Positions 48,775-58,332 of a stretch of 64,000 nucleotides of DNA are shown here, piece by piece. Each line of letters begins with the position of its first letter. The first letter of the stretch is position 1. Source of the DNA: Calothrix sp. CSU_2_0 (GTDB lineage Bacteria > Cyanobacteriota > Cyanobacteriia > Cyanobacteriales > Nostocaceae); the NCBI GenBank assembly GCA_012034595.1, contig JAAUPE010000011.1, positions 1-64,000 on the forward strand, in the 5' to 3' direction. Position numbers and translations under genes: made by a program. Under the pieces are notes generated by a model, which was given only the letters and a program-made list of their open reading frames with translations, had not been told where the DNA came from and ran no database searches.

Positions 48775-50253
48775 ATGTCTGATTTAATTTTATTTTGGCA
48801 TCGTCGTGATTTACGCATTGCTGATAACACAGGATTGATGGCAGCAAGACAACAATCCCGCAAAGTTGTGGGTGTATTTTGCTTGGATCGCAATATTTTA
48901 GAACGGGATGATGTTGCCCCCGTGCGAGTCACATATATGATTGGTTGCTTACAAGCTCTGCAAAAAAGCTATATCCAAGCTGGTAGTCAGTTATTGATTT
49001 TGCATGGCAACCCCACTCAAACCATACCCCAACTAGCGTCAGCTTTGGGAGTAAAGGGAGTATTTTGGAATTGGGATGTGGAACCCTATTCCCAAGAACG
49101 GGATACTGTAATTATTGATGTGTTGAAAGAAAAGGGTATTCAGTTTTTAGACCGAAATTGGGATCAAATTTTGAATGTACCCGATGACATTCGCACGGGT
49201 AACAATGCACCATACACCGTTTACAGCCCTTTTTGGAAAAATTGGAGTAACAAACCGAAAGCTGCACCTGTCGCTACATTACATGATGCAGAAGGGTTAA
49301 CGGCAAGTGAACTGGAAATTGCCCAGGCAAATGGAGCTAGAGAATTACCTAGTGCCAAGGATTTAGGATTTATTTGGGATGGGGATTTAGTCATTGAACC
49401 TGGGGAAGTTGCAGCACTTGAAAGGTTAGAGGAATTTGCGGCAACTGGAATTAATTCATACCAAGAAGACCGTAATTTTCCTGGTATCGATGGGACATCG
49501 AGATTGAGTGCAGCATTGAAATTTGGAGCCATTGGTATCCGTACTGTATGGCAAGCAACCCTCGAAGCAATGGAAAACAGCCGCAGTGACGAAACAGCAG
49601 CAGCAATTCGCACCTGGCAGCAAGAAATCGCCTGGCGAGAATTTTACCAACATGCGATGTATAATTTTCCCGAACTTGCTGAAGGTGCATTCCGTGATGC
49701 CTTTAAAAATTTTCCTTGGGAAACCAATGACGAATATTACCAAGCATGGTGTGAAGGTAAAACTGGATACCCAATAGTTGATGCAGCAATGCGACAAATG
49801 AACGAACTTGGTTGGATGCACAACCGTTGTCGAATGATTGTAGCGAGTTTCTTTACCAAAGATTTGCTACTCGACCCTCGTTTGGGCGAAAAGTATTTTA
49901 TGCAAAGATTGATTGATGGGGATTTGTCTGCAAATAATGGTGGTTGGCAGTGGAGTGCATCGAGTGGAATGGATCCCAAACCAGTGCGTATTTTCAATCC
50001 TGCCAGTCAAGCACAAAAATTTGATGCGGAGGGTGAATATATTCGACAATGGCTTCCTGAATTACGTTCTGTTGATACAGGGGATTTATTGACGGGAAAT
50101 ATCACACCATTGGAACGGGATGCTTTTGGTTATCCCCAACCGATAGTAGACCATAAAATTCAACAGAAAATCTTTAAAGATAAGTATCAGCAACGAAAAG
50201 GGGCAATACTTACAGGGGGAGTTGAGACTGCGATCGCGGAGCAGTATCCTTGA
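48775..50253 (+). CDS. phr: Deoxyribodipyrimidine photolyase
   Basis: Repairs UV pyrimidine dimers using light and FAD. 492 residues. The antenna domain begins ILFWHRRDLRIADNTGL. The FAD-binding half shows DRNFPGIDGTSRLSAALKFG, WREFYQH, CEGKTGYPIVDAAMRQ, GWMHNRCRMIVASFF, and DGDLSANNGGWQWSAS with the tail of a class I CPD enzyme. The Trp electron-transfer path residues appear present. The antenna is probably 8-HDF, as in other cyanobacteria; this is inference. It is a single gene. Photolyase is favoured over cryptochrome because the active-site signature is intact. Confidence 0.92.
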   Translation: MSDLILFWHRRDLRIADNTGLMAARQQSRKVVGVFCLDRNILERDDVAPVRVTYMIGCLQALQKSYIQAGSQLLILHGNPTQTIPQLASALGVKGVFWNWDVEPYSQERDTVIIDVLKEKGIQFLDRNWDQILNVPDDIRTGNNAPYTVYSPFWKNWSNKPKAAPVATLHDAEGLTASELEIAQANGARELPSAKDLGFIWDGDLVIEPGEVAALERLEEFAATGINSYQEDRNFPGIDGTSRLSAALKFGAIGIRTVWQATLEAMENSRSDETAAAIRTWQQEIAWREFYQHAMYNFPELAEGAFRDAFKNFPWETNDEYYQAWCEGKTGYPIVDAAMRQMNELGWMHNRCRMIVASFFTKDLLLDPRLGEKYFMQRLIDGDLSANNGGWQWSASSGMDPKPVRIFNPASQAQKFDAEGEYIRQWLPELRSVDTGDLLTGNITPLERDAFGYPQPIVDHKIQQKIFKDKYQQRKGAILTGGVETAIAEQYP

Positions 50254-50449
50254 TACATCGCAAAGCGGTATCCTTGATACATCGCAAGTTTGGGATAAAC
50301 AAAAGATTTTTTTTAATTCTCAAAAATCCATATCAAATCCGATTGATTATTCATACTTGCCTTGACACTCCCCTGCCTAAAGACGAGGGGATTCTTAAGA
50401 CATTATTCCTAACGATTACCCAAGACTTTGATAGTTTAAATTTGTTCAT

Positions 50450-50582
50450 TAGACATCTCCGAAATGATTGTAGAGACGTAGCACTGCTACGCGAATGTGC
50501 CGGGACAGAAGATTCTGTCCGGCAACTTCGCAGTCTCTACAAGGGTTTCAGGCAACACATAATTAAATTCGGTCGATGTCTA
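50450..50582. mobile_element. MITE-like element with TAGACATC / GATGTCTA ends, copy 1
   Basis: A 133-bp element with 8-bp terminal inverted repeats, containing a TGTAGAGACGTAGCA palindrome and a GACAGAAGATTCTGTC hairpin. It shares internal sequence with 52683-52773, and its arms recur at 56819-57040. No coding capacity. The rest of the gap 50254-50797 holds no supported gene. Confidence 0.65.
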
Positions 50583-50797
50583 TTAGATATTAATTAAGTT
50601 TAATCATCTTTCATCCTCAAGGCTTGATAAGGGAGATTACTCTTTTTTGGACTACAGACATACTTCTTAAATCTTCCCCAATATATATCTCCGGAAAGCC
50701 AATCAAAAATCACCTACTCTTTTGGGATGATGAATCAAAAACTTGAGGAGAGTAAAAGTGAATAGCAAACAGTAATAAAACTCAGGAGGGTAATTTC

Positions 50798-51043
50798 ATG
50801 GCTCAAGCCACAACAAACAATACAACCCAAAATGCATTGAGTAACTTAGAATACGATTTTGTGACCGTACTGCAAAATAAAGCCGAAGCAGTAAAAGCTT
50901 ACGAAAACTACATCAAAGATGCTCAAGAGGTTAATTCGCAACCTTGTGTGGAACTGTTCCAAAAATTACGTCAAGCAGACATTGAACACGCACAAGAAAT
51001 TCGTCGTCATTTACAACAAGTGATGGAAAAAGGCAAAATGTAA
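50798..51043 (+). CDS. Small helical protein with strong RBS
   Basis: An 81-residue protein with a very good Shine-Dalgarno (CAGGAGGG, 8 bases before ATG). It is mostly helical: LEYDFVTVLQNKAEAVKAYE, LFQKLRQADIEHAQEIRRHL. The composition and E/H/A pattern resemble short ferritin-like or four-helix stress proteins of cyanobacteria, but no family is certain. No membrane segment or signal. A promoter region must lie in the 200 bp before it. Function unknown. Confidence 0.7.
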   Translation: MAQATTNNTTQNALSNLEYDFVTVLQNKAEAVKAYENYIKDAQEVNSQPCVELFQKLRQADIEHAQEIRRHLQQVMEKGKM

Positions 51044-51240
51044 GCCTTATTTGCGTAGAGATGTGTTTATTTATCGCGTCTCTGCCACACCAAAGAAGCG
51101 TCCCAAATTGTAGGGGTGGGTATCTCCACCCTTACTGGAAATCCCTGATGGTGATGTTATGGATAATTTTCGGAAGATATTTCAAAACTTTACAATATAA
51201 CTTGCATATTTTTACGGTAATGACCCGTTACTATATAGGA

Positions 51241-51335
51241 GACGTTCGAGTGGGAATTTAGTGGTTTGTACTGAGTTCCTGCGATGCCCATCATGCTTGC
51301 TAATTCCCCCTCTGCAAGCTTGGTGGGCTTTTCAA
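51241..51335 (+). ncRNA. Candidate small RNA
   Basis: A -10-like TACTAT (51229-51234) is followed by about 95 nt with no open frame. It ends in a GC-rich imperfect stem (GCCCATCATGCTTGC at 51286-51300 with GCAAGCTTGGTGGGC) and then TTTTC. No good -35 at standard spacing is visible. It may be a free-standing sRNA or a leader/terminator relic; I match it to no named RNA. Confidence 0.35.
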
Positions 51336-51535
51336 ATTTTATTTATGCATATTTTTAAAGTGCCTTAGAGATAATTATTTAGGGTGAAATTACCTTGAGA
51401 ATGCGGATACACAGATGAAACAAGCTTGTTTTTGGGAATGCTGGGATTAGATTTGTATCTATATAAATGTACAGTAGAGGTATTCCCAGAAGATATCTAC
51501 CAAGTTTAGAAACGAGTATTATATTTAGCCTTTAA

Positions 51536-52681
51536 ATGTATCAACGTGAGATGAAAAGAAAAATTAGTTTTTTTAAACCAAAACCTATTATTGCCGGGAT
51601 TCTCGCTGTACTTTGGCTGAATCCTGCGATTGCACAACAAAACCCAGATTTGACGCGAGCTGAGGTATACAAACTAGCTAATTTAGTTGATTTGCTTTTG
51701 TCAAATAAAGCACCACGTCGGGCTAGGGTGAAGGATGCATTACGTCCTCTGGATGCGTTGCAAACAAAGCAAAATTCTCTCGCGGAGTTATTGTTTAATG
51801 AGGGTTCGTTTTTACGGGTTGGTTCTAAGGCTATATTTAGGTTTAAACCTGGTTTGAAACGGATTCAACTCAAAAATGGTCAGGTTGTAGCTGAGACTAT
51901 ATTTGAGTTGCAAAATGGTACTGTGGTGGCAATCACTCCTCCTGGTAGCGGAGGAACTACGATTGAGGTTCCAGGAAAGACTAGGGTAGAAGCGATCGTT
52001 GCGGAGTTACCATCTCCAACTCCATCCCCAACACCAACACCAACAGAAACTCTGTATTCAAAAATTAATGGTAGTGGTTTTACTATGACCTACGACAAGA
52101 GTCGAGATATTGCTCTTGTCTCAAATTTGGGTATTAACCCAATTAGGGTTTATAGTGGCGATGGTCAGCAGTTTCAGCTTTTACAAGGTGGACAAGCGAT
52201 TGATGTTAAAAATGGCGTTTTGGGTGAGGTAAGAACCTTTGATTTGGGTCGTTTTTATGCTACTACCAAGTTAGCAGCAGGTTTGGGACCAGGACAAGAG
52301 GGTTTGCTGTTAAAGGAATCTCCACAGGTTCAAGAGACTTTTAGATTAGTTAGAAAGGATACTATTGCTGCTTGGAAAGCACAGCAAGGTTGGATTGAGG
52401 GGTTGTGTAGTGTTAATGGTCGTGGGGTTTCGAGTACCCTATCTACTAATTGTATAAATACTAATTCAGATGATCCATTACGGGGATTTGAAGATAGACG
52501 GGATGTGACAGTTCCAGAACCTCAACCAGAACCAGAACCAGAACCTCAACCTCAACCAGAACCAGAACCTCAACCTCAACCAGAACCACAACCGCAACCT
52601 CAACCACAACCTCAACCTCAACCAGAACCACAAGCACAACCGCAACCTCAACTAGAACAACAACCAGAACCAATTAGATAA
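51536..52681 (+). CDS. FecR-type periplasmic protein with Pro/Gln-rich tail
   Basis: 381 residues. Two ATGs are possible; the second (51551) gives a compact signal peptide (KRKISFFKPKPIIAGILAVL...AIAQ). The body (about residues 40-165) is a FecR-like beta domain (LAELLFNEGSFLRVGSKAIF, then KNGQVVAETIFEL). A second beta domain follows (GSGFTMTYDKSRDIALVSNL). The last 60 residues are PEPQPQ hexapeptide-like repeats, suggesting a wall-spanning spacer. It is followed at 142 bp by a beta-barrel gene. It may link cell wall and outer membrane rather than regulate iron uptake; no sigma/TonB partners are present. Confidence 0.78.
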   Translation: MYQREMKRKISFFKPKPIIAGILAVLWLNPAIAQQNPDLTRAEVYKLANLVDLLLSNKAPRRARVKDALRPLDALQTKQNSLAELLFNEGSFLRVGSKAIFRFKPGLKRIQLKNGQVVAETIFELQNGTVVAITPPGSGGTTIEVPGKTRVEAIVAELPSPTPSPTPTPTETLYSKINGSGFTMTYDKSRDIALVSNLGINPIRVYSGDGQQFQLLQGGQAIDVKNGVLGEVRTFDLGRFYATTKLAAGLGPGQEGLLLKESPQVQETFRLVRKDTIAAWKAQQGWIEGLCSVNGRGVSSTLSTNCINTNSDDPLRGFEDRRDVTVPEPQPEPEPEPQPQPEPEPQPQPEPQPQPQPQPQPQPEPQAQPQPQLEQQPEPIR

Positions 52682-52682
52682 A

Positions 52683-52773
52683 TAGACATCTCCGAAAAAG
52701 ATGTAGAGATGTAGCATTGCTAAGTCTCTACAAGGGTTCTAGGTAACGCATAATTAAATTTGGTCGATGTCTA
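52683..52773. mobile_element. MITE-like element with TAGACATC / GATGTCTA ends, copy 2
   Basis: A 91-bp shorter version of 50450-50582, with the same 8-bp ends, a TGTAGAGATGTAGCA palindrome and the shared GGTAACGCATAATTAAATTT segment. It starts 2 bp after the FecR-like gene and lies between it and the barrel gene. Confidence 0.65.
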
Positions 52774-52822
52774 ATAAATATTCCTTTAAATATTGCTTCA
52801 CATTCAGAGGTTAAATAAATTT

Positions 52823-53935
52823 ATGCGTGCTTCTTCAATTACTTTGTATTCATTAATAACTCTCCTAGCTTGGGATATTAGTTATGTGAATGCTGCGACT
52901 CCTGGAGAACTAGGAAAAACATCACCACAGATAGAAAGCGAAGATTTTGTGGTTTCCGAATTAGATACATCAAAATCAAATACGTCAGATGAATTAGCAA
53001 AATTTACCGTTAGTGAAACAGTTCCGAAAAAACTAGATATCGCACCTCCAGAAATCATATTCGATGATGAGAAAAAAAATATTTCCCAATTACCCAATCC
53101 TGGAGAAACAAATAATCCGGCAAGTTTCCCGGATGCGGAACCTTTAGACGAGAAAGAAGTTGAGGAGGAACTAGGGGAAATTAGGTACATCAAACCTCGT
53201 GCTGTGCAGCAACCACCACAACCTCGTCAACCCGATGTGCAGTTATTATTGCGTTCTTCGACGTTTTCGAGTTCTAATATTACTGCTGTTGATTTCCTTC
53301 AACGCAGCGATACTGTGTTTGTAAATAGTGCAACTTTGCTTGCAACTCCAAAATTGGGGGAAGAGACTCGTTTAGTTGCATCAGCTACGGGAGGTTTAAC
53401 CAGATTTGCCACCAAAGGAGAATTTAATTACAATTTCCTGAGTTTCAATGCAGGAATACAACAACGAATTGCACCGGGAATGTATGGACAATTAGGATGG
53501 GTACAAGATCGACTTTATAATCAAAATAATAGCGATCGCATTTTACTTGATGATTCTGTACGTTTAACTATTGGTAGACAAGACCAATTGAGTAAAAGGT
53601 TACGATTAGATTCATTTTATGATTTGCGTGCAAGTTTTTCCGAACCGAAAGAGCAAAGTCGTGTAGCAAATAGCTTAGGTGCGCGTTTGCGCTACGATTT
53701 GACTCCGAAATTACAAGGTGGATTAGATTATCGTTTAACTTTGAAAGATTATACTAACCAAGATAGGTTTGATACCCAGCATCAACTTGGTGTTGACTTG
53801 ATCTATAACATTAACAAAGATTTATTTATTGGCAGTTCTGCTTCTTATTTGTTTGGTTCTTCTTCTGCTAGTTCGATTGATTTAAATAATTTTTCTCTGG
53901 GTGTGAATATTGGTTTGAATGTGCCTTTATTTTGA
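52823..53935 (+). CDS. Secreted outer-membrane beta-barrel protein
   Basis: About 370 residues from the ATG at 52823, chosen because CAGAGG lies 13 bases upstream and it gives a clean signal peptide (SSITLYSLITLLAWDI...VNAA). An acidic, Pro-rich region (to about residue 135) is followed by about 230 residues of alternating strands ending in Phe (SLGVNIGLNVPLF), typical of an outer-membrane barrel. Tyr/Arg-rich strands such as YGQLGWVQDRLYNQ and ARLRYDLTPKLQGGLDYRL support this. It sits behind the FecR-like gene in the same direction, although a MITE separates them. Transport or anchoring partner; substrate unknown. Confidence 0.72.
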   Translation: MRASSITLYSLITLLAWDISYVNAATPGELGKTSPQIESEDFVVSELDTSKSNTSDELAKFTVSETVPKKLDIAPPEIIFDDEKKNISQLPNPGETNNPASFPDAEPLDEKEVEEELGEIRYIKPRAVQQPPQPRQPDVQLLLRSSTFSSSNITAVDFLQRSDTVFVNSATLLATPKLGEETRLVASATGGLTRFATKGEFNYNFLSFNAGIQQRIAPGMYGQLGWVQDRLYNQNNSDRILLDDSVRLTIGRQDQLSKRLRLDSFYDLRASFSEPKEQSRVANSLGARLRYDLTPKLQGGLDYRLTLKDYTNQDRFDTQHQLGVDLIYNINKDLFIGSSASYLFGSSSASSIDLNNFSLGVNIGLNVPLF

Positions 53936-54228
53936 TTAGTTTATTTCTATTTCCGACTTATTAACGTGTCTTTCTCAAATAATTTAATTATTAAATTCTG
54001 GGGTGTGTTAGCTTCCAAGCGTAACGCACTTATTTTCTGATGTCTTATACCAATTTAATGTGAAGCCGGGGATTTAGTTGTATAAAAATTCGATAATCCC
54101 AAAATAAAATTATTATGGGAAGCCCAATTTGATAATTTTTTCATGAACTAAATCTGCATATTCCCACGGAGTCAAACCTATTGAATATAGAAGATAGGTG
54201 AAGTCGTAAGACTTCGGAGGAGATAAAA

Positions 54229-54459
54229 GTGCAGGTAAAATCATTATTAATTATTATAATTTCTTTAGTAACAGCAGGAATACTTTCCACAACTGATAAC
54301 TATACAGAAAACAATCCATGCTTCCATACTTCGGTATGTGCGAATCAAACAGTTTCAACATTAGAAAAAAACAATTTTCAAATAAGTTTAAAACTACGCA
54401 CTCCTCCCAAAAGAGGATTACCAAATCGTCGCGAAGTGGGAGGTACTCGCTTTAGTTAA
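54229..54459 (+). CDS. Small secreted protein with a DUF928-like tail
   Basis: A 76-residue protein. The GTG start at 54229 is set by a strong CGGAGGAGAT ribosome-binding site. The signal peptide (LLIIIISLVTAGILST) is followed by a short body and the ending TPPKRGLPNRREVGGTRFS, which resembles the first motif (P..RG.P.RR.GGGTR) of cyanobacterial DUF928 proteins. The rest of DUF928 is missing, so this is either a genuine small peptide or a truncated family member. A strong terminator about 100 bp downstream supports a transcribed gene. Confidence 0.6.
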   Translation: MQVKSLLIIIISLVTAGILSTTDNYTENNPCFHTSVCANQTVSTLEKNNFQISLKLRTPPKRGLPNRREVGGTRFS

Positions 54460-54555
54460 TTAACAAGTATTAAATAAATATAATTACAATTATTAATTAC
54501 TAAATAAATTCTCCAATATCGCACAATATATTTAATTATGAGAAAAAAACTATAG

Positions 54556-54586
54556 AAACCCGGTTTCCCCTGGAACCGGGTTTTTT
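54556..54586 (+). terminator. Strong intrinsic terminator
   Basis: AAACCCGGTT-tcccctgg-AACCGGGTTT followed by TTT: a 10-bp stem and a U-run, about 100 bp after the small secreted protein. The rest of the gap 54460-54849 holds no gene. Confidence 0.85.
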
Positions 54587-54849
54587 AAATCCTGTCTAAA
54601 TTAATGAAGTGCCACTTTCCTACCTGGCTACTTGAATATGCAAATCAAAATGCTTAAATCTACCAAATACGTAGATTAATTAAGTACCAATTAATATAGT
54701 GACATTGTTCGCTGTGATAAGCTCCGCTTATCTGTAAGAACGTATCGCATTACATTTGGCGATTAGTCTGTTTATTAAAAGGTTTAAGAAAACAGGAAAA
54801 TCGCGCCCACATCACAATAAAACTCTATCCTATAGGGGGACGCATCCTG

Positions 54850-55476
54850 ATGTTATCCAAACCATCGGCAGATTCTCAAGAGTCTCTGCTGCTCAATCTT
54901 AAGCATCGTCGCATCGTGGAAAAAATTGCGCGTAAGTATACACGAGGTACTTCAGTAATTTGGGAAGATGCCCTACAAACTGCCTTTATTAAGGTATTGG
55001 AAGCGATTAAAGCTGGCAGATTTCGTCATGGGGGTACTGAGGAATTTTACCGTTGGGCTACGGTTGTGGCAAGGTACGAGATAATTGATTTTGTCCGTAG
55101 GGAAATTCGTCGTCAGTGCAGCAGTTTAGACCAAGCTGTACCGGGAACTGATTTATCGATGTTGGAGACTATTCCCGATAAGTTGAATTTGTTCGATGCT
55201 GTTGAACATGCTGATTTTACCTTGCATGTGATTGAGGTTATCAATACACTCGACAAGTGCTATTCCGAACGGGGTTATTTGCACATTTGGCAAGGACAAA
55301 TTCAAGGTAAGAAACAAATAGAAATAGCCCAAGAAATGGGGGTTACTCAACCGGAAGTGTCGAAACGTCGCAAGGAGTTGACTATGCTTGTTGCTTACGA
55401 ATTAGGTTTACTGCCTATTAAGAAGGGTAAAGCCAAAAGTGAGCAAGTGCGGAAGCGTGAGAAAAATCAATGGTAG
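54850..55476 (+). CDS. Sigma-70-family (ECF-like) sigma factor
   Basis: 208 residues. Sigma region 2 spans about residues 15-90 (IVEKIARKYTRGTSVIWEDA, FYRWATVVARYEIIDFVRRE). A poorly conserved linker is followed by a region-4-like helix-turn-helix (GKKQIEIAQEMGVTQPEVSKRRKEL) and a Lys-rich tail. Regions 1 and 3 are absent, as in group 4 sigma factors. No anti-sigma gene with a membrane helix is adjacent; the next gene encodes a soluble protein of uncertain type. Which promoters it serves is unknown. Confidence 0.85.
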   Translation: MLSKPSADSQESLLLNLKHRRIVEKIARKYTRGTSVIWEDALQTAFIKVLEAIKAGRFRHGGTEEFYRWATVVARYEIIDFVRREIRRQCSSLDQAVPGTDLSMLETIPDKLNLFDAVEHADFTLHVIEVINTLDKCYSERGYLHIWQGQIQGKKQIEIAQEMGVTQPEVSKRRKELTMLVAYELGLLPIKKGKAKSEQVRKREKNQW

Positions 55477-55601
55477 TAGGATTTTAGATTGGGAATAAGC
55501 AAACGCGATCGCTCGTTAATACTACTAGAATCAATTGCATTGAACTAATTTTGGGTTGAAAAGAGCGATTCTCATCTCTAATTTTCTGGAAATAAGTAAT
55601 T

Positions 55602-56210
55602 ATGAGTTATGAAACTGGTAGATTTAAGTTTAAATCTAAGCCTAAACCGGGCGAAATTTGGGAAATTAGACGAGTTCCACGAATTCCTTATGATGTAGAT
55701 ATTACTGCCTATGAGTGTCTTTATTCTCAGATTGCCCGAAGTTTTATTCGGGGAGAGTCTTCAAGACGTTATGTAATGATTGTGAGTGAATCTGCTGATT
55801 GTTTGGTTGTTCCTGTGATGTTGATGTCATCGGAAGTGAATTATTTTAGTAATATTGATGTAGTTATTTCTCAGCAAATATCTGGTTTGGAGCAAGATTT
55901 ATTAGCAAAAACTTGGTTGGTTACGGAAATGTTGGTTTGCAATTTGTTGCAACCTGTTGGTCAGCGATTATCTTATGATTTATATAATGATTTGATGGAT
56001 CGGAGTGAAGAATATCAAGATAATGTTTTGGATTTAGAAAATGTCGATATTTTTCACAAACAGGAGTTAGATTTTACTGACCTTTTTTATATACCAATAA
56101 ATATTTATCGAAATCATCAAAGGTATATTGATGGTATTAATGCTACGGAAAGTTTATTAAATGATGTATTGCTTTTAGAGCAGGAAACAAAATTAATTAA
56201 GTATTTTTGA
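55602..56210 (+). CDS. Soluble protein, possibly PemK/MazF-like fold
   Basis: 202 residues. KPGEIWEIRRVP near the start, RRYVMIVSESADCLVVPVML in the middle and LLAKTWLVTEMLVC...LQPVGQRL follow the strand order of PemK/MazF proteins, but the family's catalytic residues cannot be confirmed by eye. The last 70 residues are acidic and helical (MDRSEEYQDNVLDLENVDIF). It lies 125 bp after the sigma-factor gene in the same direction, so it could be its regulator or a toxin-like effector. No antitoxin gene is visible. Confidence 0.55.
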   Translation: MSYETGRFKFKSKPKPGEIWEIRRVPRIPYDVDITAYECLYSQIARSFIRGESSRRYVMIVSESADCLVVPVMLMSSEVNYFSNIDVVISQQISGLEQDLLAKTWLVTEMLVCNLLQPVGQRLSYDLYNDLMDRSEEYQDNVLDLENVDIFHKQELDFTDLFYIPINIYRNHQRYIDGINATESLLNDVLLLEQETKLIKYF

Positions 56211-56291
56211 TTTTCTGTCGAAAAATTTTGTCAAAGTGGGTAAGTTTACAGAAATACCCTCCAACTAAATAAATTTGCGATCGCAGCTATT

Positions 56292-56840
56292 ATGATTGAA
56301 GTCCTAGCAGCACTTTCTGCTTCTGCGGCAGCAGGTATTAGAACTGCTGTACCACTACTATTTATTGGATTGCTCCAAGGAAATATTCTTTGGTCACAAG
56401 TTCCTATTTTATCCCGCCTTTCTTCATCTTTTTTACTGGGTTTGCTGACTGCTTTATCTCTTGTTGAAGTGTTTGCTTCCAAAAAATTGATTGGACAAAG
56501 GGTATTACAAGTGGTTCAACTAGTTTGTAGTCCAGTGGTTGGGGCAATTATGGGGTTAGCTTTTGCAAATTCCTCAACTACTCATCCGGTATGGCTATTA
56601 GCAATAGTTAGTGGAGGTTTGGCTTTTATTCTCAAACTTGTACAGGTTGGTTGGTTTTTCCGCTTGCGGGGTTTGCCTTTATGGGCTGTTTTTATCCAAG
56701 ATTTTTTGTGTGTTGTTTTGGTCATTTTTGCATTTGATGCTCCTTGGCAGGGTGGTTTAATTGCTTTGCTACTGCTGTGGTGGGCTATTCGTAGCGGTAA
56801 AAGTTGGTATGATTGGTATAGACATCGGAGTGAAAATTAA
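56292..56840 (+). CDS. DUF4126 membrane protein
   Basis: A 182-residue integral membrane protein with about four or five hydrophobic helices. The N-terminal ALSASAAAGIRTAVPLLFIG and the second helix (SSFLLGLLTALSLVEVFASK) match DUF4126. Function unknown. Its last codons (DWYRHRSEN) run into the left arm of a MITE-like element (from 56819), so the native C-terminus may have been replaced. Confidence 0.8.
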   Translation: MIEVLAALSASAAAGIRTAVPLLFIGLLQGNILWSQVPILSRLSSSFLLGLLTALSLVEVFASKKLIGQRVLQVVQLVCSPVVGAIMGLAFANSSTTHPVWLLAIVSGGLAFILKLVQVGWFFRLRGLPLWAVFIQDFLCVVLVIFAFDAPWQGGLIALLLLWWAIRSGKSWYDWYRHRSEN

Positions 56841-57040
56841 TTATGCGTTACCTGAAGCCCTTGTAGAGACTGCGAATGTGCCGCGAAACTTTGCCACGGG
56901 GAGAAGTTTGTGGGGACGGTTTCCGTCCACAAAACTTCGGGGATACTCCCCTGTGGCAAGATTTCGAGAATCTTCTGTCCCGGCACATTCGCGTAGCATT
57001 GCTACGTCTCTACATCTTCTCTTTTTCACTCCTATGTCTA
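56819..57040. mobile_element. MITE-like element, copy 3 (inverted, larger)
   Basis: A 222-bp segment with TAGACATCGG at the left and ATGTCTA at the right (one base off perfect). It contains GTAGAGAC palindrome arms (56861-56870, 57006-57014) and two internal inverted repeats, including GGGGACGGTTTCCGTCC. It overlaps the 3' end of the DUF4126 gene and ends 36 bp before hemH. Confidence 0.65.
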
Positions 57041-57075
57041 TTGGTTAATTGTACTTTTCAAAAAAACTAATCTTT

Positions 57076-58242
57076 CTAATGTAATATTCCTACCGCATGT
57101 AATAATCCGTGCCCAGTTAACAGTTCAAACAACAAACCGATAAATCCCAGCATCGCAATTCGTCCATTCCACACTTCTGCACTACTGGTGATACCCCATT
57201 CCCAATTTTCAGGAGGATACATTTTCACGTTTTTCTTCATTTGACTGACTTGCGATAAATCCAATCTCGGAGATTTCAACGCATCAATCGCCAAATCTGC
57301 TAAAGCACGAATAAATACTGGGTGAGTATTTAACGCTGGAACCCGACGGAAGTTATCTATACCTGCAATTTCGGCAAGTTCGCGATATTCAATATCAATT
57401 TCTTCCAATGTCTCAATGTGTTCCGAGACAAAGCTAATGGGGACAACAACTAGATTTTTGACACCTTGTTCACCTAATTCTTCGATCGCATCTTCGGTGT
57501 AGGGTTGTAGCCACTCAACCGGACCAACACGACTTTGATAAGCTAAAGTATGAACATTAGGACGATTCAGAGTACGCATAATTAATTCCGTACATTCTTC
57601 AATCTCTTGCTGGTATGGATCACCCGCTTCCTCTACATAGCTTTTCGGTACACCGTGAGCGCTAAAGAAGACATGCGCTTCGTCAGGGTTTTCCAATTGA
57701 TCGAGTTCTTGGGCAATGAGTTCTGCCATTGCTTGCAAGTATCCAGGCTGTTTATACCAAGATGGGATGACGGTATATTTTTGTTTTTGCAGCTTGGGAC
57801 TTGTTTTCCACATCTGTTCCAACAAGCGGAAACTGGAACCACTGGTACTGATGGAAAATTGTGGATACAGGGGAAGGATGACTAATTCATCAATGTCATC
57901 CTGAACCAAACGTGCGATCGCTTCTTCTGTGTATGGATGCCAATACCGCATCCCAATATAAATCTCCGCATCTTCACCCAAAGCTTGCAATTGTTCCTTC
58001 AGTGCTTCCCCTTGAGCTTCTGTAATCCGACGTAAAGGAGAACCACCACCAATTTTCTTATAATTTTCTTGCGATCGCGTTGTTCTTCGTGTCGCAATAA
58101 ACCATGCTAGGGGTTTTTGCAACCAAGGAAATGGTAGACGAATAATCTCTGGATCGGAAAATAAGTTGTAAAGAAATGGTCCTACATCTTCTAGTTTGTC
58201 AGGACCGCCAAGATTGAGTAATAATACGCCTACACGACCCAT
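57076..58242 (-). CDS. hemH: Ferrochelatase with C-terminal chlorophyll-binding-like helix
   Basis: Inserts Fe2+ into protoporphyrin IX, the last step of heme synthesis. 388 residues from the ATG at 58242, which follows GGGGGAAGAG; the ATG 18 bp upstream is less likely. The family start [14 protein letters not shown] and the catalytic-core phrases [39 protein letters not shown] and [17 protein letters not shown] are intact. The last 45 residues add a linker and a membrane helix with a chlorophyll a/b-binding motif ([20 protein letters not shown]), as in cyanobacterial and plastid enzymes. It is divergent from a methyltransferase gene. Confidence 0.96.
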   Translation of the reverse strand: MGRVGVLLLNLGGPDKLEDVGPFLYNLFSDPEIIRLPFPWLQKPLAWFIATRRTTRSQENYKKIGGGSPLRRITEAQGEALKEQLQALGEDAEIYIGMRYWHPYTEEAIARLVQDDIDELVILPLYPQFSISTSGSSFRLLEQMWKTSPKLQKQKYTVIPSWYKQPGYLQAMAELIAQELDQLENPDEAHVFFSAHGVPKSYVEEAGDPYQQEIEECTELIMRTLNRPNVHTLAYQSRVGPVEWLQPYTEDAIEELGEQGVKNLVVVPISFVSEHIETLEEIDIEYRELAEIAGIDNFRRVPALNTHPVFIRALADLAIDALKSPRLDLSQVSQMKKNVKMYPPENWEWGITSSAEVWNGRIAMLGFIGLLFELLTGHGLLHAVGILH

Positions 58243-58332
58243 AGCAATCTCTTCCCCCAATCTTCAGGTTTTTTACTAATGTTAACAATATATCTTTATT
58301 AAATATATAAGTTCTTTACAGGTAATTAAGCA

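Noticed and set aside
49221-49997. Several long antisense frames over phr
   Set aside because: They are shadows of the photolyase gene, with no family motifs or ribosome-binding sites.
50250-50597. A 115-codon frame after phr
   Set aside because: It runs through the MITE-like element and has no protein-like pattern of its own.
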